Origin: JAENWD01 sp963837165
GTDB lineage: Bacteria; Acidobacteriota; Vicinamibacteria; Vicinamibacterales; JAENWD01
NCBI GenBank assembly: GCA_963837165.1
Contig: CAWIMD010000005.1
Location: 124,001 to 188,000 of the forward strand
Reading direction: 5' to 3'
DNA: 64,000 bases
Each line of letters begins with the position of its first letter. The stretch's first letter is position 1. A model generated the notes under the pieces. It was given only the letters and a program-made list of their open reading frames with translations, was not told where the DNA came from and made no database searches. Shown here piece by piece: positions 26,141 through 35,080 of the stretch. A program made the translations under genes and the position numbers.

Positions 26141-26881
26141 ATGTGGTACAAATCGTGGCTCGATACGCAGCGCTGGTTCATCCTCGGGCTGTGCCTGCTG
26201 TCGGCGCAGGTCCTGGCGCTGTACATGTCCTATCCGATGGACCCGATGACCTCGTACCCCGGCGGAGCGCTGGGCGTGCTGCCGCGCGAGATGGCGCGGC
26301 TCCGGACCGGGGGCGACTTTCAGGGCTACGTGTGGGTCCGCTGGTTCAGCACCACACTGCTCCTGTTCTGGCCGGTCTTCGCGATCGCGATGGCCGGCAC
26401 CGGTTACGAATCGTCGATGGGCCGGGAGTACCTGCTGTCGCTGCCCCTCACTCGCCGCCGGGTGATGGTCACCCGCCTTGTGGTCGTCGTCGGCCAGATC
26501 GCGGCGCTGACCGTCCTTCCGACGTTGCTCCTGTGCGCGCTGGCGCCGCTGGTCGGCCAGCGCTATCCCCTGGGCGCGGCGCTCGCCCAGTGCGCGATCC
26601 TGCTGGCCGGCGGGCTCGGCCTCTTCGGCCTCACGATGTTCCTGCGGGTCATCACGACCGACGCCGCGGCGTACGTGGCGGCCGGCGGACTGCTGGTGCT
26701 GTGCATCCTGTTCACCTTCGTCGCGAAGGCGTTCACGCCCTACAGTTTCCTGCGGGTCCTGAACGGCGCGGACTACTTCTTCAATCAGCGGGTGCCCTGG
26801 ACGGGCCTGGCCCTCAGCGCCGGGCTCGGCGGGGCGCTCATCTGGGCCTCCGTCCACGTCGTCGAGCGGCGCGACTTCTAG
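26141..26881 (+). CDS. ABC-2 type permease of the GntR-linked exporter
   Basis: A 246-residue membrane protein with six probable helices (WFILGLCLLSAQVLALYM, FSTTLLLFWPVFAIAMAG, VVVVGQIAALTVLPTLLL, CAILLAGGLGLFGLTMFL, AAYVAAGGLLVLCILFTF, LALSAGLGGALIWASVHV). The motif ESSMGREYLLSLPLTRRR between helices 2 and 3 is the usual coupling segment of ABC-2 permeases (YLLSLP...R). It starts at ATG 26141 behind GGAGGTCGGTG. The gap of 43 bases to the ATPase gene supports one operon. Substrate is unknown; family context suggests lipid, peptide or drug export. Confidence 0.85.
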   Translation: MWYKSWLDTQRWFILGLCLLSAQVLALYMSYPMDPMTSYPGGALGVLPREMARLRTGGDFQGYVWVRWFSTTLLLFWPVFAIAMAGTGYESSMGREYLLSLPLTRRRVMVTRLVVVVGQIAALTVLPTLLLCALAPLVGQRYPLGAALAQCAILLAGGLGLFGLTMFLRVITTDAAAYVAAGGLLVLCILFTFVAKAFTPYSFLRVLNGADYFFNQRVPWTGLALSAGLGGALIWASVHVVERRDF

Positions 26882-26894
26882 GAAGAGAAGGGAA

Positions 26895-27269
26895 ATGGTC
26901 ATGACCATGCCTTTCGCCCTGGTCTGGAAGGGCGATGCGCACCTCGAGCCGACGCAGAAGAACGCACCGATCGGCAAGGAGTTCGAAGGAGCGTGGGACG
27001 GTACGCTCGACGTCAACGGGACGACGCTGCGCCTGGCGATGAAGCTGTCGAACGGGGAGGGCGGCGCCAGCGGAACGCTGGTCAGCCTGGACCAGGGCGG
27101 AGCCGAGATTCCGATTGCCTCGATCACGCAGACGGGCGCGCACCTGAAGCTCGTCATCGCGACGATCGGGGCGACCTACGAGGGCGATCTCGCGGAGGCG
27201 CACATCGCCGGCACCTGGACGCAGGGACCGGCCGGTCTTCCGCTGACGTTCACGCGCGTCGCCAAATGA
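26895..27269 (+). CDS. Conserved small protein of beta-rich fold, last gene of the ABC operon
   Basis: A 124-residue protein starting 13 bases after the permease gene behind GAAGGGAA. It resembles a module often appended to secreted serine hydrolases and other acidobacterial proteins: WDGTLDVNGTTLRLAMKLSN, GTLVSLDQGGAEIPIASITQ, GAHLKLVIATIGATYEGDL, IAGTWTQGPAGLPLTFTRV. The pattern suggests a small beta-barrel. No clear signal peptide is seen in the short N-terminus (MVMTMPFALVWKGDAHLEP), which is odd since the module is normally extracytoplasmic; the gene may be a piece of a once longer one. Function unknown. Confidence 0.7.
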   Translation: MVMTMPFALVWKGDAHLEPTQKNAPIGKEFEGAWDGTLDVNGTTLRLAMKLSNGEGGASGTLVSLDQGGAEIPIASITQTGAHLKLVIATIGATYEGDLAEAHIAGTWTQGPAGLPLTFTRVAK

Positions 27270-27377
27270 GCCCAACTCCCGGGCCGCGGGCTGTCAGCGG
27301 GACGCGTGGAGCGCAGGCGACGGGCGTGCCGACATCTCTCCTGTAAAGTCGGCATGACCGCCCTGCAACTTGAGTGC

Positions 27378-27432
27378 CGGAACACAGGGAACACTCGGAA
27401 CACGAAGGGCACGAAGGCCACAAAGGGCACGA
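27378..27432. repeat. Short imperfect tandem repeat of the ACACGAAGG type
   Basis: GGAACAC, GGGAACAC, CGGAACACGAAGG, GCACGAAGG, CCACAAAGG follow each other in the gap between the convergent genes ending at 27269 and 27442. The words belong to the same family as the longer array at 34519-34625. The rest of the gap (27270-27377) shows nothing recognisable. Confidence 0.85.
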
Positions 27433-27441
27433 CCTCTGCTT

Positions 27442-29892
27442 CTAATCCGATCTGAGCGCCTGGATCACGTCCACCCGCGACGCCCTGGCCGCCGGCAGCA
27501 GCGATGCCAGCACGGCGGCGGCCACCAGGATGAGGCCGGCAGCGACCATCGGGAGCGCTCCCGGCAGGCGGACGTCGGTGACGTAGGCGCCGACCGCTTT
27601 TGCCAGTGCGATGCCGCCGATCGCCCCGGCGACGATGCCGGCGGCGGCAATCACCGCGCCCTCTCCCAGCACACGCGCCAGCAGCTGCCGCGGCGCGGAT
27701 CCAATCGCCAGCCGCACGCCGAATTCGCGCCTCCGCGCGCTCACCGAGAACGCCAGCACGCCCGCCACGCCGACGACGGCGATGAGCAGCGCGACGCCGG
27801 CAAAGACGCCGAAGACGAGCGCGTTCAGCCGGTCGGGCGCCAGCACCTCCGCGCGGACGTCCTCGAGCGTGGCGGCCTTCTCGACGGGCTGGTCGGCCGA
27901 GAGGCTGCGGATGATCTGCGTGATGCCGGCCACCAGCGAATACGGATCGGTGCGAGTGTGCACGAAGAGGCGCCCGCCGCCGATCTCCTGGTCGAACGGC
28001 TGATAGACGCTCATCGCCGGCCCCGGCACCACGTCCTCGTCGTCCACGTCGGCTGCCACGCCGACAATCCGGCGCGGGCCCGTGCTGACGTCGATGAACT
28101 GCATGACCGGGTCGGTCCACATGAAGTAGTGGTGCAGCGCGTCCTCGGTAGGGAACATCCGCCGGGCCAGGCTCTGGCTGATGATCACGACCTTCTCGGA
28201 ATCGACACGGTCGGCCTCCGAGAAATCGCGGCCGGCGATGAGGGGCACGCCGAGCGCCTTGAAGAAGCCGGGCGACACCGTGCGGAAGCGCGCCCGCGGG
28301 TCTTCCTCACCGCTGGACCGCGCGTAGCCCTGCACCGAGAACTGGAACCCGGGCCCGAAGTTGCCCTTGTCGCGCCAGGGGACAGTCGTGCCGATGGCCA
28401 CCTGGTCCACGCCGGGCATGGCCGCGATCCGCCGGATCACTTCCTTGTAGAAGCCGACGACCTGCTCCGGCGTGCGGCCGTAGGACATCACGGGCACGTT
28501 GACCGCCAGCACGCGTCGCATGTCGAAGGCGGTGGGCGCCGTCTGCAGCGCCAGCAGGGTCGTCAGCAGCATGCCCGAGCCGGCGAGGAGCACGAAGGAT
28601 GCGGCAATCTGCGTGACGGCGAAGAGCCGAAGCCGGCGGTTGGTGCCCGAGGTCATCCGGACGCTCCCGCTCGAGAGCGTGATGCCGCTCGAGGCGTCGC
28701 CAGTCGGCAGCCTCGGGACGTAGGCCAGCAGCACCGCGGCGGCCGCAGCGAGGCCGACGCCAACCCACACGAGGCTCATGTCCACGGTGAGGTCGAGCGC
28801 GCGCACCGAGAAGCGCGCGGCATAACGTGCGAGCAGCGTCACCATCGGCCGCGCGATCGCGACGCCAAGAACAGCGCCCGCGCCGCAGAGCACGAGGCTC
28901 TCGGCGAGCAGCGTCCGGCGCAGCGCGCCGGAACTGGCCCCGAGCGCGGCGCGGACGGCCAGCTCGCCCTCGCGGCGCACCGATCGCGCCAGGATCAGGT
29001 TGGCCACGTTCGAGCAGGCGATGACGAAGACCAGCGCCGAGGCGGCCAGCAGCACGAGCAGCACGGTCCTGGCCGGCGCGGTGATCTGGTCCCGCAGCGG
29101 GACGGCCGAAATCGCGAACCTCGCGTTCGGCGAGTACGATTCCGGGTGCGCCTGGAGCATGGCGGAATGGACCGTCTGCAGCTCGGCGCGTGCCTGCTCG
29201 AGCGTCGCCCCCGGCGCCAGACGGCCGAACAGCTCCGTCATCCGGTGCACGCGGCCCGTGACCATCGTCGCCGAGAGATGGTGCGGGCTGGTCACCACGT
29301 TCGCGATGATCTCGGTCTCGGCCGGGTAGGGCACCGACGGCTCCAGCACGCCGACGACGGTGGCGGACCGCTCGCCGAGCCGCACCACCCGGCCGATGAC
29401 CGATGGGTCGCCGCCCAGGTCGGTCGTCCAGAAGCGATACGTCAGGACGGCAGCGCCCGCGGCGTTCGGTCCGTCGTCACCGGGCCCGAGGAGCCGTCCG
29501 CGGAGGGGCTTGAGGCCCATGACCGCGAAATACGAGCCGCCCACGACGCCGGCACGGACGACCCGCGGCTCGCCGAGCCCCACCATCGTGAACCCGATGG
29601 TGGAGAAGTCGCCCAAGGCGGAGACCGTCCGGATCCGGCTGCGGAGATCCTGAATCTCGGGGACGGAGAACGTGGTGTTGTCGGTGCCGAGACCGGGGGC
29701 GCTCTGGCGGATGTAGACCAGGCGGTCCTCGTCGCGGTTGGCCAGCGGCTTCAGCAGCACGCCCCGGACGACGCTGAAAATGGCGGCGTTGGCCCCAATG
29801 CCGAGCGCAAGGGTCACGATGACCGTCAGAGCCAGGCCCTTGACACGGGTCAGGGAGCGGAGGGCGAATCGGAGGTCGGCGAGCATGCGCAT
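27442..29892 (-). CDS. ADOP-type ABC permease (MacB/FtsX superfamily)
   Basis: An 816-residue permease made of two MacB-like halves, as in the acidobacterial duplicated orphan permease group. The first half opens LADLRFALRSLTRVKG with helix LALTVIVTLALGIGANAAIF, then a large periplasmic domain and helices near LLVLLAASALVFVIACSNVA. The second half repeats the plan (LRLFAVTQIAASFVLLAGSG, and C-terminal VALLIAVVGVAGVLAFSVSA and LVAAAVLASLLPAARASRVD). No ATPase gene is adjacent. ATG at 29892 is chosen because the membrane domain starts a few residues later; this copy lacks the cytosolic prefix seen in the relative at 54913. Role probably export or mechanotransmission; substrate unknown. Confidence 0.92.
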   Translation of the reverse strand: MRMLADLRFALRSLTRVKGLALTVIVTLALGIGANAAIFSVVRGVLLKPLANRDEDRLVYIRQSAPGLGTDNTTFSVPEIQDLRSRIRTVSALGDFSTIGFTMVGLGEPRVVRAGVVGGSYFAVMGLKPLRGRLLGPGDDGPNAAGAAVLTYRFWTTDLGGDPSVIGRVVRLGERSATVVGVLEPSVPYPAETEIIANVVTSPHHLSATMVTGRVHRMTELFGRLAPGATLEQARAELQTVHSAMLQAHPESYSPNARFAISAVPLRDQITAPARTVLLVLLAASALVFVIACSNVANLILARSVRREGELAVRAALGASSGALRRTLLAESLVLCGAGAVLGVAIARPMVTLLARYAARFSVRALDLTVDMSLVWVGVGLAAAAAVLLAYVPRLPTGDASSGITLSSGSVRMTSGTNRRLRLFAVTQIAASFVLLAGSGMLLTTLLALQTAPTAFDMRRVLAVNVPVMSYGRTPEQVVGFYKEVIRRIAAMPGVDQVAIGTTVPWRDKGNFGPGFQFSVQGYARSSGEEDPRARFRTVSPGFFKALGVPLIAGRDFSEADRVDSEKVVIISQSLARRMFPTEDALHHYFMWTDPVMQFIDVSTGPRRIVGVAADVDDEDVVPGPAMSVYQPFDQEIGGGRLFVHTRTDPYSLVAGITQIIRSLSADQPVEKAATLEDVRAEVLAPDRLNALVFGVFAGVALLIAVVGVAGVLAFSVSARRREFGVRLAIGSAPRQLLARVLGEGAVIAAAGIVAGAIGGIALAKAVGAYVTDVRLPGALPMVAAGLILVAAAVLASLLPAARASRVDVIQALRSD

Positions 29893-30052
29893 TGGGGTGT
29901 TCTCGGTTCTCGGGTCCTCGGTTCTCGGGTTCCCCGGGATCGAGCGACGATAATACGTGCGCCGGGGCCCTGCTGGCACGTCGAACGACGGGAGGCCAAA
30001 TCGACAGGGACGGCCGGCGGGACGGGTCGGGGTAAGCTGCTGGGACTCCGCC

Positions 30053-31133
30053 GTGACCCTCGACGACCTCCGCCGCTTCGCCGTCACCCGCAGTCTGTTC
30101 CCACCCCTCCCGCTCGCGGCCGCCGTCGATCGGCTCGGCTTCGTGCAGGCCGACCCCATCCGGGCACCCGCCAGGGCCCAGGACCTGACCCTGCGGCATC
30201 GGGTGAAGGACTACCGCGCGGGCGACCTGGAGCGGCGATATGCGTCGGTCGGCATCGAGGAGGACGTCTTCGTCAACTACGGGTTCGTATCGCGCACCGT
30301 GCACGCGCTCATGCACCCGCGCGTGGACGCGGCGGGGTGGCACCGGACGCGCCGGGCCCGTGCCGAGCTGGTGCTCGCGTTCGTACGGGAGCGCGGCGAG
30401 GTGCACCCGCGGGAGGTGGACGAGCAGTTCGCCCACGGGCGGATCACGAACTACTGGGGCGGCTCGTCGAACGCGACAACGCATCTGCTGGAGCACATGC
30501 ACTATCGCGGCCTGCTTCGCGTCACGCGACGGGAGAAGGGTATCCGGCTCTATGCCGCCCGGGAGACGGCGACGCCTCCGCAGCTATCCCTGACGCCCCG
30601 CCAGCGGGTGGACGCCCTGGTGGACGTCGCGGTCCGCACGTATGCGCCGCTGCCGGGCCGCTCGCTCTCTTTCCTGGTCAGTCGCCTGCGCTATGGCGTG
30701 CCGCAGTGGCGGCGCGACCTCAAGCCGGCACTTGGGCGGGCGAAGGAGCGGCTCGCCCACGCGCGCATCGACAGCGTGGACTGGTACTGGCCGGCCGGCG
30801 AGCGTCCCGAGGCCGCAGCGCCCGACGATCGCGTGCGGCTGCTGGCGCCGTTCGATCCCATCGTCTGGGATCGGCGACGGTTCGAGCTGCTCTGGGGCTG
30901 GGCGTACCGCTTCGAGGCGTACACGCCCGTGGCGAAACGGAGGCTGGGCTACTACGCGCTGCCGATGCTCTGGAAGGACCGCGTGATCGGCTGGGGAAAC
31001 CTGTCCGATGGGGGACGGCGCGCTTCGAGCCGAGCTCGGCTACGTGGCCTCGGCGCCCCGGCAACCGGTATTTCGCGCGGCACTGAGCGAGGAGCTCGCG
31101 CGGATAAGGGCGTTTCTCGGGATGGAGACATGA
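30053..31133 (+). CDS. AlkX/YcaQ-type DNA glycosylase (winged-helix family; frameshift at 31010-31014)
   Basis: GTG at 30053 gives MTLDDLRRFAVTRSLFPPLP, the usual opening of HTH_42/AlkZ-like glycosylases that unhook DNA crosslinks. The catalytic motif here is Q-A-D (VQADPIRAPARAQDL, Gln about residue 32), the Q-x-D form of the YcaQ/AlkX branch rather than the Q-x-Q of AlkZ. Further landmarks are GIEEDVFVNYGFVSRTVHAL, THLLEHMHYRGLLRV, RVRLLAPFDPIVWDRRRFEL and RLGYYALPMLWKDRVIGWGN. After NLSD the reading frame is lost at a run of five G; with four G it continues DGALRAELGYVASA, RAALSEELARIRAFLGMET and stops at 31133, matching the family end. So the intact protein is ~359 residues; the extra G is probably a base error. 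Confidence 0.85.
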
Positions 31134-31179
31134 CAGACACGTCGGCTGCACCGTCGGACAGACGCGGCGGGTCTCCTGA

Positions 31180-31692
31180 ATGATTGCCACCCGCACCTAT
31201 CTCGAGATGATCGAACCGGCGAACCTGCGCCCGGTGCCCGCCATCGGCGGTGTGGACGTCGTGCGCGAATCGCCCTGCGATCCGTCGCTGTACCGGCGGC
31301 TCTATCGAGACGTCGGCGGCGCGTACCGCTGGACCGACCGCGCGGCGTGGACCGAGGCCGAGATCGCCCGGCACGTGGACCAGCCGGAGATCGACGTCTG
31401 GACCGTGCACGTGGACGGCGCGCTCGCGGGCTTCTTCGAGCTTCGCCGTGTGCCCGAGGATGGTTCCGTGGAGCTCGCCTACTTCGGCCTGCTGCCCGCC
31501 TTCACGGGCCGAGGCCTCGGCGGTCACCTGCTGACCGTCGCGGTCAGGACGGCCTGGGCGCTGGGGCCGTCGCGGATCTGGGTGCACACGTGCACGCTGG
31601 ATCACCCGGCCGCGCTGCCGAATTACCTGCGCCGGGGATTCGTCGTGGCGCGAGTCGAAGACTACGAGGTCCCGATCGTCGACGGCATGTGA
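31180..31692 (+). CDS. GNAT family N-acetyltransferase
   Basis: A 170-residue Gcn5-related acetyltransferase. The acetyl-CoA-binding motif A is clear: VELAYFGLLPAFTGRGLGGH, with the Q/R-x-x-G-x-G/A pattern in TGRGLGG, then LLTVAVRTAWALGPSRIWVH. The end LDHPAALPNYLRRGFVVARV is the typical asparagine/tyrosine helix of small-molecule or protein N-acetyltransferases. The substrate cannot be told. It starts 46 bases after the glycosylase gene on the same strand. Confidence 0.9.
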   Translation: MIATRTYLEMIEPANLRPVPAIGGVDVVRESPCDPSLYRRLYRDVGGAYRWTDRAAWTEAEIARHVDQPEIDVWTVHVDGALAGFFELRRVPEDGSVELAYFGLLPAFTGRGLGGHLLTVAVRTAWALGPSRIWVHTCTLDHPAALPNYLRRGFVVARVEDYEVPIVDGM

Positions 31693-31742
31693 CTGGCCCC
31701 GGTCACTGGCCGAACGGCCCGCATTAGTGCTAGATCGCAGGA

Positions 31743-32042
31743 ATGCCGCCAGTCCCGCTCAGTGAGGAGACGACGCGCCGCCTCGAGGCCTTGTTCGAGG
31801 GCGCCGCCCGGCGTGAGGCCGCCAGACTGCTGATGACGCAGTGCGCGGACAACCTGCCGCTGTGGAAACGGACCGACGAGAAGGGCCTCGAGCGCATACG
31901 CTTTGCCGTGCTGAAGCTGAGCGGAGGCGACCTGGCGAAGCTGCAGGATGCGGTGCGCCGCGCACAGGTGGACTGGCGCGACGTGCTCGTCGCCGCGGGC
32001 TTCGCCCATCACGTCTGGGCGCACGAATCGTGGTTCCCGTGA
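31743..32042 (+). CDS. Conserved hypothetical 99-residue protein
   Basis: A small soluble protein, MPPVPLSEETTRRLEALFEG at the start, predicted largely helical, with ARREAARLLMTQCADNLPLW, KGLERIRFAVLKLSGGDLAK and the end WRDVLVAAGFAHHVWAHESW. The two C-terminal histidines and tryptophans look conserved-like, but I recognise no family. Its codon use is that of the neighbours, and it lies alone between the GNAT and cytochrome genes with gaps of 50 and 69 bases. No Shine-Dalgarno sequence beyond GCAGGA is visible. Confidence 0.65.
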   Translation: MPPVPLSEETTRRLEALFEGAARREAARLLMTQCADNLPLWKRTDEKGLERIRFAVLKLSGGDLAKLQDAVRRAQVDWRDVLVAAGFAHHVWAHESWFP

Positions 32043-32111
32043 CGCTGATGCCATCCCGTGCGCGGAAGGAAGGCGTACCGGTGTAGTCTCACGCCGTTGG
32101 ATGCAGCGCGA

Positions 32112-32923
32112 ATGCGTCTGGTCGCCCTCGCCCTCGCGGTGCTGGCTGTCCCGGTGATCCTCCACGCCCAGGGGCCGGTGCCCGCGCCGCTGGCGCGCCC
32201 CACCGCCGCGGATCTGGCCACCGGCCGGAAGGTCTTCGACACCTACTGCTCGCGCTGTCATGGCCTCGAGGGCAGCGGCGGCATGGGGCCCCGGCTGGCC
32301 GCGCCCAGACTCCGCCGGGCGCGCGACGAGGCCGGCGTCCTCGACATCCTCGTGAACGGCATCCCTGGCACGGCGATGATGCCCGCGTTCTGGCTGTCCA
32401 GTCCGGAGATGCAGCAGGTCGCCGCGTACGTCCGGTCCCTCGGACGACGTCCGGCCGAGCCCCTGCCAGGGGACCCGGGACGAGGGAGCCAGGTCTACGC
32501 GCGGTCCGGGTGCGCCGCCTGCCACATCGTGAGGGGCCAGGGCACCGCCGTCGGGCCGGAGCTGAGCGAGATTGGGGCGCTCAGAGGCGCAGCGTTCCTG
32601 CGGCAGTCCGTCGTCGATCCGGCGGCAGCCCGGCCCGACCGTCCCGTGCCGTACCGAGCCGTACAGTTACCCCGCGTTCGCGGTGTTCCGCGCACGTGCC
32701 CGAGACGGCGCGGAGGTCACCGGCATGCGCGTGAACGAGGATGCATTCACGATCCAGCTTCGCGATGCGCAGGGTCGCGTGAGCTCGCTCCGAAAGGCCG
32801 ATCTCGAGTCGCTGCAGCCGCAGCCGGGGACGAGCCTGATGCCGGGCTACCGGGATCAGGTCAAGGGCCGGGACCTGGACGATCTCGGTGGCGTACCTCA
32901 TGTCGCTCGGAGCCGCCCGATGA
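32112..32923 (+). CDS. Diheme cytochrome c partner of a quinoprotein dehydrogenase (two frameshifts)
   Basis: ATG at 32112 gives a signal peptide (MRLVALALAVLAVPVILHAQ) and a periplasmic protein with two heme sites, CSRCH (about residue 46) and CAACH (about 134), the second followed by GPELSEIG. The reading frame breaks twice by single extra bases. At the TT of 32667-32668 (...YRAVQ then YPAFAVFRARARDGAEV) and at the GG of 32887-32888 (RDLDDL then VAYLMSLGAAR). Corrected, the protein ends at 32923 in the motif TSLMPGYRDQV...LVAYLMSL, usual for the heme-binding-site C-terminal region of acidobacterial cytochromes. Its stop overlaps the next gene's ATG (ATGA), so it presumably accepts electrons from that quinoprotein. 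Confidence 0.82.
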
Positions 32924-34518
32924 GCCGTGGACGACTGGTGTCCGCGCTCGTCACGGTGCTCGCCGCCTCGGCGTCGCTGGCCGCCCAGGTCCCCTACGCC
33001 CGGGTCGTCGCAGCCGCGCGCGAGCCTGGATCGTGGCTCACCTACTCGGGAAGCTACGCCAGCCATCGCTTCACGCCGCTGACCGAAGTCACGCCAGTCA
33101 ATGTCGGCAGGCTCCGTCCGGCGTGGGTCTATCAGGTGCAGGAGCCCGGGCCGGTGGAAACCACGCCGCTCGTCGCCGACGGCGTCATGTACGTGACCGA
33201 GGCGAAGAGCCGGGTGGCCGCGCTCGACCTCCGCACGGGCCGGACGTTGTGGCGATACGAGCCGGCCGTCCCGAAGGACGTCCGGCTGATTGGGTTCGGC
33301 CCGACGAACCGCGGCGCGGCGCTGCTGGACGACCGCGTCTACGTCGCGACGCTGAACGCGCACCTCGTCGCGCTCGATGCGGCATCGGGCGCAGTGCGCT
33401 GGGACGTGGAAGTCGCCGACAACGCGCTCGGTTACGCCATCACGTCGGCGCCGCTGGCGATCGACGGAAAGGTCGTCATCGGCGTCAGCGGCGGGGAGGC
33501 GGGCATCCGCGGCTTCCTCGACGCCTACGACGCGAAGACCGGCGCGCGCGTGTGGCGGTTCAATACCGTTCCCGGTCCTGGGGAGCCCGGGCACCAGACC
33601 TGGGCCGGCGACAGCTGGAAGACGGGCGGAGCGCCGACGTGGCTGAGCGGCAGCTACGACCCCGATCTGGGCCTCGTCTACTGGGGCGTCGGCAACCCCG
33701 CGCCCGACTGGAACGGCGACGGGCGTGCGGGCGACAACCTCTATTCCTGCTCGCTCATTGCGCTGGACGAGGCGACGGGCGCGCTGCGGTGGCACTTCCA
33801 GTTCACGCCGCACGACACGCACGACTGGGACGCCAACCAGGTGCCCGTGCTGGTGGACGCGGCCGTCGACGGCCGCCCGCGACGGCTGGTCGTGACCGCG
33901 AACCGCAACGGCTTCTACTACGTCCTCGATCGCGCGACGGGCGAATTCCTCCGCGGCGCGGAGTACGCCACCCAGACCTGGGCGCGCGGGCTCGACGAGC
34001 ACGGGCGGGCGATCGTCATCCCGGGGACCGAGCCTTCCGAGAAGGGCACGCTCGTCTGGCCGAGCCTCCAGGGCGCCACGAACTGGTTCAGTCCCGCGGC
34101 GGATGCGGCGCGGGGCCTGTTCTTCGTGCCGGTGCGGGAGATGGGCTCCCGGTACTTCAAGGCCGACGTGGACTACGAGGCGGGCAAGCCGTTCCTGGGT
34201 GGCGGCGAAGAGGTGGAGACCGGCGACCGCGTCTACGGCGCGGTCCGCGCGCTCGATCTGACGACGGGCGAGCGGCGCTGGGAGCACCGCCTGCTGTCGC
34301 CGCTCTGGGCCGGCCTGATGTCCACGGCGAGCGGCCTCGTCTTCGGCAGCACGAACGAAGGCAACGTGTTCGCCCTCGACTCGGCCACGGGCCAGGCCCT
34401 GTGGAACTTCCAGACCGGCGGGCAGTGCGTCGCGAATCCCATGGCCTTCGAGACCGAGGGTCACGAACACGTCGCCGTGGCGTGCGGCCAGGCGCTCGTC
34501 GTGTTTGCCTTGCCCTGA
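32920..34518 (+). CDS. PQQ-dependent quinoprotein dehydrogenase (beta-propeller)
   Basis: A 532-residue exported quinoprotein. The signal peptide is MSRGRLVSALVTVLAASASL with cleavage near AAQ. Then come the family opening SYASHRFTPLTEVTPVNVGR, LRPAWVYQVQ and tryptophan-docking repeats (VAALDLRTGRTLWRYEPA, LVALDAASGAVRWDVEVAD, IALDEATGALRWHFQFTPHD, FALDSATGQALWNFQTG). THDWDANQVPVLV and GATNWFSPAADAARGLFFV are typical of the alcohol-dehydrogenase branch. PQQ and a calcium or lanthanide ion would sit in the propeller centre. Translation is coupled to the upstream cytochrome c, the probable electron acceptor. Substrate (an alcohol or sugar) is unknown. No PQQ synthesis genes are in the window. 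Confidence 0.92.
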   Translation: MSRGRLVSALVTVLAASASLAAQVPYARVVAAAREPGSWLTYSGSYASHRFTPLTEVTPVNVGRLRPAWVYQVQEPGPVETTPLVADGVMYVTEAKSRVAALDLRTGRTLWRYEPAVPKDVRLIGFGPTNRGAALLDDRVYVATLNAHLVALDAASGAVRWDVEVADNALGYAITSAPLAIDGKVVIGVSGGEAGIRGFLDAYDAKTGARVWRFNTVPGPGEPGHQTWAGDSWKTGGAPTWLSGSYDPDLGLVYWGVGNPAPDWNGDGRAGDNLYSCSLIALDEATGALRWHFQFTPHDTHDWDANQVPVLVDAAVDGRPRRLVVTANRNGFYYVLDRATGEFLRGAEYATQTWARGLDEHGRAIVIPGTEPSEKGTLVWPSLQGATNWFSPAADAARGLFFVPVREMGSRYFKADVDYEAGKPFLGGGEEVETGDRVYGAVRALDLTTGERRWEHRLLSPLWAGLMSTASGLVFGSTNEGNVFALDSATGQALWNFQTGGQCVANPMAFETEGHEHVAVACGQALVVFALP

Positions 34519-34625
34519 ACACGAAGAACACAAAGACACAAAGACACAAAGACACAAAGACACAAAGACACAAGGGACACGAAGGACACGAAGGACACGA
34601 AGAATACAAAGGATACAGAGACACA
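34519..34625. repeat. Short tandem repeat of ACACAAAG / ACACGAAGG words
   Basis: Directly after the quinoprotein stop, the 8-base word ACACAAAG occurs about six times and passes into ACACGAAGG (9 bases) three times, then decays. Same family as 27378-27432. Both lie directly after gene ends. Read on the minus strand it gives a periodic Val/Ser/Leu/Cys reading frame, which is an artefact of the repeat. Confidence 0.9.
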
Positions 34626-34678
34626 AGAGCATTTAAGGGAGCGGTACAGGGGACGCGACGGCTTCGGGGGACGGACAC

Positions 34679-35080
34679 ATGGCGACCGTATCAACGTTCC
34701 GGATCTATCTGATGCGCGTCCTGTACGCGCTCATCGCGTTTGCGATGGGTGCGAACATCTGGCCGGCAGCGCTGAATCACGGTCAATGGGACCGGTGGCA
34801 CGGCGTCGGCGTGAGCATGCTCGCCGCGCTGTCGCTCATGTGCGCGATCGGCATTCGCTACCCGCTCCAAATGCTGCCGATGCTGCTGTTCGAGTTCGCC
34901 TGGAAGACGATCTTCGTGCTGGCCATCGCGCTGCCCCCGTGGAGGGCCGGCCGGCTCGACGCCGCCACGCGTGAGACGGCATTCGAGTGCCTGGTGGGCG
35001 TGGTGCTCTGCCCGCTGGTCATTCCGTGGGGTTATGTCTGGACGAACTACGTGAAGAAGGCCGGCGACCGGTGGCGATGA
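34679..35080 (+). CDS. Small polytopic membrane protein
   Basis: A 133-residue protein with four likely helices: LMRVLYALIAFAMGANIWPA, GVGVSMLAALSLMCAIGI, MLPMLLFEFAWKTIFVLAIA and FECLVGVVLCPLVIPWGYVW. The pattern MRVLYALIAFAMG...HGQWDRWHGVGVSMLAALS...GIRYPLQMLP recurs in acidobacterial and Bacteroidetes membrane proteins of unknown role. Its stop overlaps the start of the next gene (ATGA), so the two membrane proteins are made together. No catalytic residues can be pointed out. Confidence 0.8.
   Translation: MATVSTFRIYLMRVLYALIAFAMGANIWPAALNHGQWDRWHGVGVSMLAALSLMCAIGIRYPLQMLPMLLFEFAWKTIFVLAIALPPWRAGRLDAATRETAFECLVGVVLCPLVIPWGYVWTNYVKKAGDRWR

Noticed and set aside
27370..31086. Very long plus-strand frame of over 1200 codons
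   Set aside because: It mirrors the ADOP permease on the other strand and reads in the wrong frame through the glycosylase gene. High GC keeps such frames open.
34519..34680. Cys/Leu/Val-periodic peptides on the minus strand
   Set aside because: They are translations of the ACACAAAG tandem repeat; no start context or family support.
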